Source: Mixophyes australis
Taxonomy: Eukaryota; Chordata; Amphibia; Anura; Limnodynastidae
DNA length: 64,000 nt
Assembly: GCA_036250195.1 (NCBI GenBank)
Contig: JAVHZZ010000005.1
Location: forward strand, 127,638,098-127,702,097
Reading direction: 5' to 3'
This document shows, piece after piece, positions 1 to 10,352 of the stretch. The position numbers and the translations under genes are program-made. The number at the start of each line of letters is the position of its first letter. Position 1 is the stretch's first letter. The notes below the pieces were generated by a model. That model was not told the origin of the DNA, did no database searches, and worked only from the letters and a program-made list of their open reading frames with translations.

Positions 1-597
1 ACCCGATTCTGCCTACCTTCTCAGACTTACCTGACTCCACGGTATCGGCAGCTCAAGATTTGGTTCACGACTTTTCCACAATCTGGTCTCAGGTGCAAAT
101 CAAGTTACAACACTCTCTGGATCGTTACAAACACTTTGCGGATCGCCATCGCAAGAACATCCCTGCACTCCACATTGGGGATAAAGTATGGCTTTCTACT
201 CGAAACCTTAAACTCAAAATGCCCTTCATGAAATTTGCATCTCTTTACATCGGATCCTATCTTGTTATTCAAGCCCTGAATTCCGTTACCTACAAACTCC
301 AGTTACCTCCTCCTTCCCTTCGAGTACTCTTTTCATATTTCTCTGCTTGTCATCAATGAATTTTCCAAAATAACACCTCCTCCTCCTCCCGTCAGGACCA
401 CGACTGGGGTTGAGTCTGAAGTGGAACGCAATCTAAAAAGCAAATCTTTCGTGGTAAACCACAGTTTTTAGTCCACTGGAAGGGCTACGTGCCTGAGGAG
501 AGATCCTGGGTCAACGCAAAAGATCTTCATGCCCCTCGACTTCTGGCCAAGTTTCTGAGAGAAGAGGCCTCAAGTCTAGGAGGAGAGAAGGGGGTAC
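1..597 (+). pseudogene. Ty3/gypsy chromovirus pol 3' end (integrase tail and chromodomain), fragment
   Basis: This is the last part of a Ty3-type integrase followed by a chromodomain. The reading from about 60 to 359 contains the typical integrase C-terminal stretch (DKVWLSTRNLKLKMPFMKFA, then IGSYLVIQALN), which matches the equivalent stretch of the minus-strand element at 2244-5135. The frame is lost near 355 and resumes near 480 with a chromodomain end ([20 protein letters not shown]). The 5' part of the element lies outside the window. A purine-rich tract and an LTR start follow directly, so this is the 3' end of a plus-strand element. The frameshift makes it non-functional. Confidence 0.85.
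577..594 (+). other. Polypurine tract of the first Ty3 element
   Basis: The tract AGGAGGAGAGAAGGGGG lies four bases before TGTCAGG at 598. In LTR retrotransposons this is the plus-strand DNA primer site next to the 3' LTR. Its position fits exactly. Confidence 0.75.
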
Positions 598-849
598 TGT
601 CAGGTGCCGTCTCCGCACTGTGCATGGGTGCTGGGTATGGACGCCTGCCTCTCGTGGCCCAGTGTGTCCCGTTGTCTAGCAACCAGACGCACTTACGGTT
701 TCGTTGTGCACGCATTTGCAGAAGGCCCGCATCCTGTTGCTCTGGCTTGCTTCTGACCTTCCCTCTGGATCACCCTCGTGTACCTCCCTGTCTAGTGGTG
801 TCAACATCAGTCATAAAGTCATTATCGCGACAGTACTGTGTTATATAGG
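598..849 (+). mobile_element. 3' LTR of the first Ty3 element, partial
   Basis: Starts TGTCAGGTGCCGTCTCCGCA directly after the polypurine tract. The reverse complement of nearly the same 20 bases closes the solo LTR at 26989-27591, so both belong to one LTR family. It stops at 850, where another LTR begins, and I do not see its continuation after 7609, so the end was lost or rearranged. Confidence 0.7.
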
Positions 850-2310
850 TGTCACAGGCACTAGGAGTCTTTGCCTAGGATATCACCAGATGATGTTCTT
901 ACCAGAGTAATATAGCTGGTACTATGGTCCTCTGGTAGCAGGGTGACAACGGAACAGGAGAATCAGCAGATGGTGAGAGAATGCTCAAGGAAAGTCTATG
1001 ACTAGCAGCAACTGGTAATGACTTAGATGGATGTACACGAGGAACCAGATGGACAAGGAAACGTGAGGAGAGTCAGTGGTCTGCGTACAGCAAGTTGTAC
1101 CACTGCTATAGTGAGAAGGAATGTCCAGGAGTAGAGAGGAGGTAGTGAGAGTCAGTGGTCTGTGTATAGCAAGTTGTACCACTGTCTATAGTGAAGGAAT
1201 GGATTCCAGGTGCAAGTAGGTAACGGGGAAGTCAGTGGTCTGCGTACAGCAAGTTGTACCACTTCTTATGTGAGAGGATACTTGAAACTGGTGCCAATGG
1301 GAAACAGGAGTCAGTGGTCTGCGTCAGCAAGTTGTACCACTGCTATATATATGTGAGGAGGGGCACGAGGAGATGAATGTAATGCAGAGGATACACGGGC
1401 ACATGGAACTTGATCCCACGATGATATCCACAATACAATAATAACTGACAAGCGTTGCTTGAAGTATACAAAGTCACTAAAGCAATCCAGGTAATAGGAA
1501 ACAAAGTCAATGGTAACAATAGCTTCAGTAGATAGAAGACTCCGAAGATGAACACAACACAGTCCAGACGGGTATGCAATACAATAGCAAAGTCAATGGA
1601 AAGTATGCATACCACGGTTCAGGAGAGCAGGCTGTCAAGGAGACGTGCAGGGATACCTGAACGGCTAAACGTCGGCAGGAGGAGAGACCACTGGAGGATG
1701 GAAGCGGTAATCAGGTTGGTGCAGTGCACGGAAGGTAACCGGTAATCAACGGAGCAATACTCAGGAAGCAGTAGTAAGTATGATGAACACGGGAGAGTTG
1801 AGGCTGTCTGGAATCCGGCAGAGTAGCGGAGGCAGCGGAGGCAGCGGAGGGCAGATACCCTGAACACAGGAGAGTAGAGGCGGTCTGGAATCCGGCAGTA
1901 GTAATGGACGCAGCGGAGAGCAGACACGATGAACATCGGAGAGTTGAGGCGGACTGGAATCCGGCAGCAGTAGCAGATAGGAATCAGCTGAGTGCAGACA
2001 CGATGAACACAGGAGAGTTGAAGTGGTCTGGAAACCACAATCGTAGTAGACAGGAATCAGCTGGAGCTGAATACACGAGGAAACACAGGAACACCTTCAG
2101 AGGCTCATGGGGAATGAGACTCCAAAACCAGGCAACCAGGTAATGATCACAGGTGGTTTAAATAGGGAGGGTTGCCTGATCATCCAATCAATTAAAAGCA
2201 ACAGGTACTGAAGGGTTCATAAGGGCTACACATGCGCAGACCCTCAGGATGGCGGACGGCCACGGTTCCTGAACACAGGAGAAATGGCACTCACAGTCCA
2301 GTGAGTGACA
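850..2310 (-). mobile_element. 3' LTR of the minus-strand Ty3 chromovirus
   Basis: On the minus strand it runs TGTCACTCACTGG... to ...CCTGTGACA. It pairs with the LTR at 5875-7609 and with the solo LTR at 30933-32218. At 1461 bp it is shorter than its partner because it carries fewer copies of internal tandem repeats. A repeated block with AGTCAGTGGTCTGCGT and AAGTTGTACCACTGC occurs around 1070, 1150, 1230 and 1310. The stop codon of pol (2244) lies inside this LTR. In this copy the self-priming decamer reads AAAACCAGGC instead of AAGATCAGGC. Confidence 0.9.
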
Positions 2311-5135
2311 GTACCCCCCCTTTTAAAGGTGGGCACAGAACACCTGGAACCGGGTTTGTCCGGAAACTTGGAATAAAACTTCTTAAGAAGAGCTGGAGCA
2401 TTGAGATTTTCTGCTTTAATCCATGAACGCTCTTCAGGACCAAAGCCTTTCCAATGAACGAGGAAACGAAGCACTCCTTGCGAAATTTTTGCATCCAATA
2501 TGTGAGTAATCTCAAAGTCCTCCTCTTGATGAGCTTGAACTGGCCGAGGTGCTGAAGGAGGGACTGAAAAACGGTTAATGATAAGAGGTTTGAGCAAAGA
2601 CACATGGAAGGCATTGGAAATACGAAGGTTCTTAGGTAGTAGAAGTTTGAAAAAAACTGGATTTATCACTTGAATGATCCTATATGGACCAACAAAACGA
2701 GGAGCGAACTTCATAGATGGGACCTTCAAACAAATATTTTTGGTTGATAACCATACACGATCTTCGATTTTCAGTGGTGGAATAGCCCGTCTCTTTTTAT
2801 CTGCAAAAGACTTATATCTGGCAGATGTCTTCTTTAAACAGGTTTTGACCTTAGACCAAATATTTTTGAAGGTCTGACAAATAGTCTCTACAGCAGGAAC
2901 TTGGGTGGGAGGGAAGGCAGGAAATTCCGGAAAAGACAGATGGTGACCGTAAACCACAAAGAATGGAGTTTTAGAAGATGACTCATGATACATGTTGTTA
3001 TGAGCGAATTCAGCCCATGGAAGCAATTCTACCCAGTTGTCTTGGTTGGCTGAAGAGAACATCCTTATAAAAGTCTCAAGATCTTGATTGACCCTTTCGG
3101 TTTGTCCGTTTGATTGAGGATGGTAGGAGGATGAGAGTGATAATCGGATACCCAAGGTCTTACAGAGGGCCCGCCAGAATCTGTAAACGAATTGTACTCC
3201 TCTATCTGAAACAATCTCGGAAGGACATCCATGAATACGGAAGATTTCTTTGATGAAATAATCAGCCAGAGTAGAAGAAGAGGGCAAACCAGTCAAAGGA
3301 ACGAAATGCGCCATCTTCGAAACTCTGTCCACCACTACCCAAATAGTATTGCAGTTTTTACTAGGAGGGAGATCAGTAACAAAGTCCATACTAATATGGG
3401 TCCACGGCTTGGACGGAATGGGTAGTGGTTGAAGCAAACCCGCTGGAGTTCTGCGGGGAGTCTTGAACTGGGAACACAATTCACATGCAGCCACAAAATC
3501 TTTGACATCTTTCCTCATAGAAGGCCACCAGTAACTTCGAGAAAGAATTTCAAAGGTCTTGCGTTCACCTGAGTGTCCAGAAAAACGAGAAGAGTGAAAC
3601 CACGAAAGGATTTTCTTCCTAAGAGCAGGAGGCACGAGGGTTCTCCCAAATGGTAGCACCTTAGTGGAAGAAGCAGCCAGAGAAACACATTTGGGGTCTA
3701 ATATAGAGTGGTTGGGACCATCTTCAACGTCTGAGGACGTCACAAAAGCTCGAGATAGAGCGTCTGCTTTTTTATTTTTTGCAGCTGGTTTAAAGGTTAT
3801 GATTAGTTCAAAACGAGAAAAGAAAAGAGACCATCTTGCTTGACGAGGATTCAAACATTGAGCAGACTGTAAATATGACAAATTTTTATGATCAGTAAAA
3901 ATTGTCACAGGATGACGAGCTCCCTCCAACAAGTATCTCCACTCCTCTAATGCTACTTTTATAGCCAGCAACTCCTTGTCCCCAATGGTATAATTATTTT
4001 CCGCAGGCAGAAGACCCCGAGAGTAAAAGGCACAAGGATGGAATTTTTGTTTCTCCGATCTTTGGGAGAGAATGGCTCCTAAACCAACATTAGAGGCATC
4101 TACCTCTAGGAAGAAGGGAAGCGTCACATCAGGCTGTCGATGAACAGGAGCAGAGGAGAAGGACTCTTTGAGAAACTGGAAGGCTTGAAGAGCCTCAGAG
4201 GACCATTGTTTAGTATTGGCCCCTTTGCGAGTTAAGGCCACGATAGGAGATGCAATCGAGGAAAAATCTTGAATGAAGCGTCTATAGTAATTGACAAAAC
4301 CTAAAAAAACGCTGAATTGCACGAAGAGTAGTTGGCTGAGGACAATGTAACACAGCATTCACCTTTTCTGGATCCATCTGAAGACCAACTCCGGAGACAA
4401 TATATCCCAGAAATGGAATCTGGGGCAACTCGAAAGAACATTTTTCTAACTTGCAGAGTAATGAATTTTTCCGGAGTCTGGAAAGGACCTCTGCCACATG
4501 TTGATGATGAGAAGGCAGGTCCTGCGAAAAGATCAATATGTCGTCCAGATAGACGACGACACAAACGTATAACAAGTCCCGGAAGATCTCATTAATGAAA
4601 CCCTGGAAAACAGCGGGGGCATTACATAACCCGAAGGGCATTACTAAATATTCATAATGCCCGTCTCTGGTGTTGAAAGCTGTCTTCCATTCGTCACCGG
4701 ACCTGATTCGAATTAAATTGTAGGCACCACGAAGATCCAACTTGGTAAAGATCCGGGCTCCCTTGATACGATCAAATAACTCAGTAATTAGTGGAACGGG
4801 ATACCGATTTTTGATAGTTATGGCATTAAGTCCACGGAAATCTATGCAGGGGCGTAATGATCCATCCTTCTTTTTTACGAAGAAAAACCCTGTTCCAGCT
4901 GGAGAGGTAGAGGGTCGAATAAATCCTCGCTGGAGATTCTCTTGAATGTATTCAGATGTAGCTTGAGTTTCAGGTAACGAAAGTGGATACACACGTCCCC
5001 TGGGAGGAGTCTTGCCAGGTTGAAGATCAATCGGACAGTCCCACGAACGATGAGGAGGGAGACGTTCAGACTGAGTTTTATCAAATACATCGGCAAAAGA
5101 AGCATACTGAGGAGGAAGTCCCGGTGAACAAGGTG
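2244..5135 (-). pseudogene. pol: Ty3 chromovirus pol: reverse transcriptase, RNase H, integrase, chromodomain
   Basis: Retrotransposon polyprotein. Reverse transcriptase (about 5000-4300) has [31 protein letters not shown] and the catalytic YLDD box ([13 protein letters not shown]). A frameshift near 4300-4350 separates it from [11 protein letters not shown]. RNase H follows (LEVDASNVGLGAILSQ, FTDHKNLSYL, KKADALSR). Integrase has the H-H-C-C finger ending AACELC, then DFVTDLP, VSDRGVQF and YHPQSNGQTERVNQDLE, so all three D, D, E residues are present. The end is a chromodomain (ITHILDAKISQGVLRFLVHW, EERSWIKAENLNAPALLKKF), which places it in the chromoviruses, Tf1/sushi-like by overall sequence. 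Protease is missing through the deletion at the gag junction. Most of pol is open, so the copy is fairly young but dead. Confidence 0.93.
2314..2324 (-). other. Polypurine tract of the minus-strand Ty3 element
   Basis: On the minus strand this reads AAAAGGGGGGG, three bases before the 3' LTR. It is the expected second-strand primer site and confirms the minus-strand direction. Confidence 0.85.
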
Positions 5136-5861
5136 AAATGACTCTCTTTCACGAAATCTCATGTCTACACGGTGGCAAAGAGAAATCAAATCTTCTAGAG
5201 AAGTAGGTAATTCTTGAGTAGTCAGTGCATCTTTAATTTTATCAGAAAGCCCCTGCCAGAAGGCGGCAATTAACACTTCAGTGTTCCACTGAAGTTCAGA
5301 GGCTAATATCCGAAATTGAATGACGTACTGGCCTACTGTACGAGAACCCTGACGTAGATGGAGAATGCTGGATGCAGCGGAAATAACACGACCAGGTTCA
5401 TCAAATACACTTCGAAACGTGGAAATAAATTTGGCACTATCCTGTAATAATGGATCATTTCTCTCCCACAGAGGGGAAGCCCATGCGAGAGCTTGTCCGG
5501 AAAACAAGGAAATGAGATAGGCCACTCTAAAACGATGAGTAGAGAAATTGTGAGGTTGGAGCTCAAAATGGACTGAGCATTGATTTAGAAAACCCCTGCA
5601 TGTTTTGGGGTCTCCATCATATTTTGACGGAGTAGGCAGGTGAAGCGTGGAAGCAGTAGACACCTGGGATGGCACTGGGGAAACGGAGGAAGGCACTGGA
5701 GCAACAACAGTAGCTGTGATATTTTCCACAGACGTTCTTTGAGAGGCTAACGCCTGGTAACATTGCAGCAAATGTTGTTGGCGAACATCCTGTTGTTAAA
5801 TACGGGTAACCAGATGCTGCAGCATCTCTTTAGCTGTAGGTTCCGCACCTGGGTCTGTCAT
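5136..5861 (-). pseudogene. gag: Ty3 chromovirus gag, truncated
   Basis: Capsid precursor. I place the start at ATG 5861-5859 (MTDPGAEPTAKEMLQHLVTRI) because it lies just after the 5' LTR and primer site; a TAA stop follows after 21 codons, then the frame continues. The middle has the Ty3-type capsid core ([85 protein letters not shown]). After RERE the sequence jumps out of frame to the region before reverse transcriptase, so the nucleocapsid CCHC knuckle and protease are absent. The stop and the deletion rule out function. Confidence 0.85.
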
Positions 5862-5862
5862 G

Positions 5863-5872
5863 GCCTGATCTT
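5863..5872 (-). other. Primer-binding site, self-complementary to the element's own RNA 5' end
   Basis: Two bases inside the 5' LTR the element strand reads AAGATCAGGC. It does not begin TGG as tRNA-primed sites do. Its reverse complement GCCTGATCTT occurs in the 5' LTR (7432-7423) where transcription should begin, about 30 nt after a TATA box. That arrangement matches self-primed reverse transcription known from Tf1. The gag ATG follows two bases later. Confidence 0.65.
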
Positions 5873-6949
5873 ACTGTCACGGGCACTAGGAGTCTTTGCC
5901 CAGGATATCACCAGATGATGGACTTACCAGAGTGATATAGTTGGTACTATGGTTCTCTGATAGCAGGGTGACAACGGAACAGGAGAAACAGCAGATGGTG
6001 AGAGAATGCTGGAGGAAAGTCTATGACTAGCAGCAACTGGTAATGAGTAGATGAATGTACACGAGGAACCAGATGGACAAGGAAACGTGAGGAAAGTCAG
6101 TGGTCTGCGTATAGCAAGTTGTACCACTGCTATAGTGAGGAGGAATGTCCAGGAGTAGCGAGGAGGGAGTGAGAGTCAGCGGTCTGCGTATAGCAAGTTG
6201 TACCACTGTCTATAGTGAAGGAATGGAATCCAGGTGAAGGTAGGTAACGGGGAAGTCAGTGGTCTACGTATAGCAAGTTGTACCACTGCTTATGTGAGAG
6301 GATACTTGAAGCTGGTGTCACAGGGAACAGGAGTCAGTGGTCTGCGTCAGCAAGTTGTACCACTGCTATATATATGTGAGGAGGGGCACGATGAGATGAA
6401 TATAAAGCAGAGTATACACGGGGCGCACAGAACTTGATCCCACAATGATATCCACAATACAACGATAACTGACAAGCACTGCTTGAAATATACAAAGTCA
6501 CAATAGCTATCCAGGCAATAGTAAACAAAGTCAATGGTAACAATAGCTTCAATGGATAGGAGGCTCCTGAGGAGAACACAATGCAGTCCAGATGGATAAG
6601 CAATACATAAGCAAAGTCAATGGAAGGTATGCATACCGCGGTTCAGGAGAGCAGGCTGTCAGAGAGACGTGCAGGGATACCTGAACGGCTGAAGGCCGGC
6701 AGGAGGAGAGACCACTGGAGAGTGGAAGCGGTAATCAGGTTGGTGCAGCGCACGGCAGGTAATCCAGAATCAACGAAGCAATACTCAGGAAGCAGTAGTA
6801 AGTGGAACTGGAAATATGAAGAACACGGGAGAGTTGAGGTTGTCTGGTATCCAGTAGTAGAGGTGGAGGCAGCGGAGAGCTGCCACGATAAACCCTGGAG
6901 AGATGAGACGATCAGGAACTCTGCAATAGTAACGGAGGAAGCGGATAGG

Positions 6950-7335
6950 AGTCAGCTGAGTGCAGGCACGATGAACACAGGAGAGTTGAAGTGAACAGGA
7001 ACTCTGTAGTAGTAACGGAGGCAGCGGATAGGAATCAGCTGAGTGCAGGCACGATGAACACAGGAGAGTTGAAGTGAACAGGAACTCTGTAGAAGTCACG
7101 TAGGCAGCGGATAGGAATCAGCTGAATGCAGGCACGATGAACACAGGAGAGTTGAAGTGAACAGGAACTCTGTAGTAGTAACGGAGGCAGCGGATAGGAA
7201 TCAGCTGAGTGCAGGCACGATGAACACAGGAGAGTTGAAGTGAACAGGAACTCTGTAGAAGTAACGGAGGCAGCGGATAGGAATCAGCTGAGTGCAGGCA
7301 CGATGAACACAGGAGAGTTGAAGTGGTCTGGAAAC
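6950..7335. repeat. Tandem repeat inside the Ty3 LTR
   Basis: Units of about 80-90 bp contain GATGAACACAGGAGAGTTGA, then ACAGGAACTCTGTAG and GGCAGCGGATAGGAATCAGC. About four to five units lie here; the other LTR (about 1870-2040) has fewer and more diverged units, which explains most of the LTR length difference. Confidence 0.8.
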
Positions 7336-7422
7336 CACAATAGCAGCAAACAGGAATCAGCAGGAGCTGAATACACGAGGAACACAGGAACACCTTCAGA
7401 GGCTCATGGGGAATGAGACTCC

Positions 7423-7432
7423 AAGATCAGGC
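7423..7432 (-). promoter_or_regulatory. Predicted RNA 5' end segment that pairs with the primer-binding site
   Basis: Element-strand GCCTGATCTT, a perfect 10-base complement of the site at 5863-5872. It is retained in the solo LTR at 32004-32013 although that copy has diverged elsewhere, and has changed in the 3' LTR near 2122-2132. Confidence 0.6.
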
Positions 7433-7455
7433 AACCAGGTAATGATCACAGGTGG

Positions 7456-7463
7456 TTTAAATA
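7456..7463 (-). promoter_or_regulatory. TATA box of the Ty3 LTR
   Basis: Minus-strand TATTTAAA, starting about 30 nt upstream of the predicted RNA start (TTGCCTGATCTT, near 7434). The solo LTR has the same motif (TATTTAA, 32044-32038) at the same spacing from the same decamer, so the spacing is conserved. An inverted CCAAT box (ATTGG) lies further upstream near 7483-7487. Confidence 0.6.
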
Positions 7464-7609
7464 GGGAGGGTTGCCTGATCATCCAATCAACTAAAAGCAA
7501 CAGGTACTGAAGGCTTGATAAGGGCTGCACATGCGCAGACCCTCAGGATGGCGGACGGCCACGGTTCCTGAACATACGGGAAATGGCACTCACAGTCCGG
7601 TGAGTGACA

Positions 7610-8400
7610 CTATCCTACCCGTCTCATCAAACAGCAACTAATATTCCCTGTCTCTTTCAACAGTAAATCAACTTTCACTTCAAAATCATACAATTCACAT
7701 ACACATACAAATACACCTTTGTTTTCTGCACAGAAAATAAATTTCCCAAACGATTGTAATAACTTTTCAGAGGCTTTAACAAGTGATTATACTATAGATA
7801 TATAACAGGCTATCAAAACGATTGGTTAAACACCTGGCAACAATACCGGAAATACACATACGCAATGCAGGAAATGCACATACGCTATGCAACACATTTA
7901 AAATGCAAAATGACAATAAAAAGAAACAGTTATCTTTATTGTCCCTAGATTCAAGTTAACGCTCCTTGGATTACACAAAAACGGACATTCGGTTTCACAA
8001 CACAGAATGATAAACAGGTTTTGAACACATTTCCTATATTTTATAACTAGCATACATGAAGTGCGATCTTATAGCTGATGGAACCGGTTCACTAAGGATA
8101 AATAGGGGATTAAAAAGACAACAAACATGATATGTATCCTGTAACCTGAACCTTGGATCTCACTGAAGTACATATAACCTTATAACATTTAACTATACAC
8201 TAAATAACATCTTTTTATAAATGACTGTGGGTTGTAACTATTATAAAATGAACTATGTACAAGTGAAAGTGTAAATGTATGCGTGCGTTATTTATCGGGT
8301 AATTGCATCATAACACGTGGCGTACTGATCGAAATAGCAAGGTAAAACAATATTAATCAATATACTTTCTTTCATCCAATTATTCAACTTCAACAATGTG
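7610..8400. other. AT-rich non-coding stretch
   Basis: AT-rich sequence without a convincing reading frame, repeat boundary or splice-site pair. I see nothing to annotate. Confidence 0.5.
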
Positions 8401-8401
8401 T

Positions 8402-8404
<3 letters not shown>

Positions 8405-8442
<38 letters not shown>
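8405..8442. repeat. (TA)n microsatellite
   Basis: Nearly pure AT dinucleotide run of about 36 bases. A similar run at 8976-9003 closes the Helitron-like fragment next to it. Confidence 0.95.
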
Positions 8443-8448
<6 letters not shown>

Positions 8449-8449
8449 A

Positions 8450-8553
8450 TCTACAATATAAAAGCCTAGCGGCGTGTGTTAGTCTGGGTGTGGAAAAAAA
8501 AAACCAAGCTGCAACGCCACCTGCTTGGCGGAGTTATACACTGACCTAGTAAA
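8450..8553 (+). mobile_element. Helitron-like 5' end fragment
   Basis: Starts A|TCTACAATATAAAAGCCTAG and includes AACCAAGCTGCAACGCCACC. The same series occurs in reverse at the outer end of 52729-53133. A TC start after A fits Helitron ends. It breaks off at the next TC-starting copy. Confidence 0.45.
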
Positions 8554-8565
8554 TTTTTAGCATTA

Positions 8566-8969
8566 TCTAATATATAAAAGTAAAAGTCTAGCGGCGTGGG
8601 TTAGTGTGTGTGTGTGTGTGTGGAAAAAACTAATTTCTCAGAAAGGGCTCTTCCAATTGACCTGAAATTTGGTATACTGACATTATTTGACAAAAAAATT
8701 AGAATAGTGAAGTCAGTTAACTTCCGTCATCCCCCCTTCCCCCCTTGGGAGGGGTAGTAAAGGATAAATTTCCGAGTTGAGGGGTCAAACTCATTTTCGT
8801 GAGGTAATTTTACCTCATGAACACACATTAAAAAGGGTGCTTGTGTCGGGAAGTAACGCTCTTCCCCTGAGGAGGCCTGGGCTAGGCCCAAATGCATGAC
8901 AAGAACCTTTTTAAGACCTTAAGTAGCTTGATTTGACTAGAATGCATGAGTATCATGCACGGGTTAACT

Positions 8970-8973
<4 letters not shown>
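8566..8973 (+). mobile_element. Helitron-like non-autonomous element
   Basis: Begins A|TCTAATATATAAAAG and ends near GGGTTAACTTGTG. A perfect 6-bp stem with 3-nt loop (GCATGA-GTA-TCATGC, 8944-8958) lies 15 nt before the end, as is usual for Helitron 3' hairpins. The right half, including CCTGAGGAGGCCTGGGCTAG, is repeated in reverse at 52729-53133. The end lacks the canonical CTRR, so the class is tentative. No Rep/helicase reading is present. Confidence 0.45.
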
Positions 8974-9003
<30 letters not shown>

Positions 9004-9005
<2 letters not shown>

Positions 9006-9540
9006 CTGATAGTGGAGACAACATGGCAGCATGTGGACACAAAGAACACTCATGGGAGATCTCCATTGGAAACCACAAGATAAACTTCTGTCCACTAGGA
9101 AAACCACCAATAGCTGGACTTTGGTTAAGACACACAATTTACGATTGCAATTTAAGGGACTAAAAAAAGTCAGCTTGTATGATACAGATCCATTTATTCT
9201 CTTATTGTTTTGATGGAGAGTCTCTGAGATGATTCTATTCAGATTGTTCATATTGACAAGAACTTTTCTACCTTTGAGATACTATTTTGTGTCAATAGGT
9301 GAGTGCAATTTGTTTGTACTGGTATTACTATACCTCCTAGGGAAAAGAACATAGTGACATTATTCACTTCTATTTGTGTACAATTCATTGTTATTTCTAT
9401 TTTATGCACACATGATCTATATATACCAACTCTCCTCAGACACACAACTGAATATCTCTCTGGATTTCTTGCCAAACACACAGAGTGTAGAGCTAATTTG
9501 TTTTCTTTATAGTTGTTGTAATCAAGGATGCTGGATACTG
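9004..9540. other. Unassigned non-coding stretch
   Basis: Only short unconvincing readings; no repeat ends or splice-site pairs that I can support. Confidence 0.4.
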
Positions 9541-9544
9541 GTGT

Positions 9545-10130
9545 CTAGGCTGTGACAATTGAGAGAAAAGCTGGTGCGCAGGGGGTGATGTGTGATAAAA
9601 GCTGGGGCACAAGGTATGACGTGATAAAAAATCATGGGCACATAGGAGTAATGTGAGAGAAAATTATACTGCTGCATAGGCTGTGACAATTGAAAGAAAA
9701 GTTGGTGAGCAGATGGTGACATGTGAAAGCAAAGCTGGTACACAAGGGGTAACATGAAAGAAAAGCTGGGGCATGGTGTGACATGAGAAAGAAAAGCTTG
9801 TGTGCAAGGGGTGGCAATTGAGAGAAAAGCAGGGGCACAGGGTGTGATGTGATATAAAAAGCTGGTGTGCAAGGGATGATATGTGAAAGAAAAGCTGATG
9901 CACAAGTGGTGATGTGAGATAAAATCTGGTGCATAGGCAGTGACAAGTGAGAGAAAAGCTAGTGTGAATGGGGGTGACATGAGCGAAAAGTTGGTGCACA
10001 GGTGGTGACGTGATAGAAAAGCTGGTGCGCAGGGGGTGACATGAGAATAAAGCTGGTGCACTTGGCGATGGCAATGTGTGCATGCAATCACAAAGCTGGT
10101 GGGCATTGGTGTATGTTTGAGAGAAAGCCA
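9545..10130. repeat. Minisatellite, about 30-35 bp units
   Basis: About 17 diverged units around GAGAGAAAAGCTGGTGCAC followed by AGGGGGTGACATG. The long readings on the minus strand here (rich in SHHPLCTSF-like repeats) are translations of the tandem unit, not a gene. Confidence 0.9.
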
Positions 10131-10352
10131 AAAAAAATATTTAACACTAATCACACTGCTCACTTCATGTAAAATTATAATCGATCCACAATGCTTGAGG
10201 CATCATCAGCTATAGAATAACTTTAGGAACAGGGAATGCATTAGACTTTTCTAAATATATATGGAGAATGTAGTCATAAAACAAAAAAAAAAAACATTTG
10301 GAGGGAATTTATGTAAAGCACTGAAGCAATAGTATATACACAAATACATTTT

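Larger units (their letters stand above)
5875..7609 (-). mobile_element. 5' LTR of the minus-strand Ty3 chromovirus
   Basis: Minus-strand ends TGTCACTCACCGG and GTGCCCGTGACA match the partner LTR (850-2310) and the solo LTR (30933-32218). It is 1735 bp, longer than its partner mainly through extra tandem units at about 6950-7330. If transcription starts near 7434, U3 is only about 175 bp and roughly 1.5 kb is transcribed R-U5. The five bases outside the two LTRs (ATAGG before 850, CTATC after 7609) do not match. Confidence 0.9.

Noticed and set aside
1619..2038. Minus-strand readings rich in Cys, Leu and Ser inside the Ty3 LTRs
   Set aside because: They come from the LTR tandem repeats and change frame between LTR copies.
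9522..10163. 213-codon minus-strand reading
   Set aside because: It coincides with the minisatellite at 9545-10130 and shows only repeat-unit periodicity.
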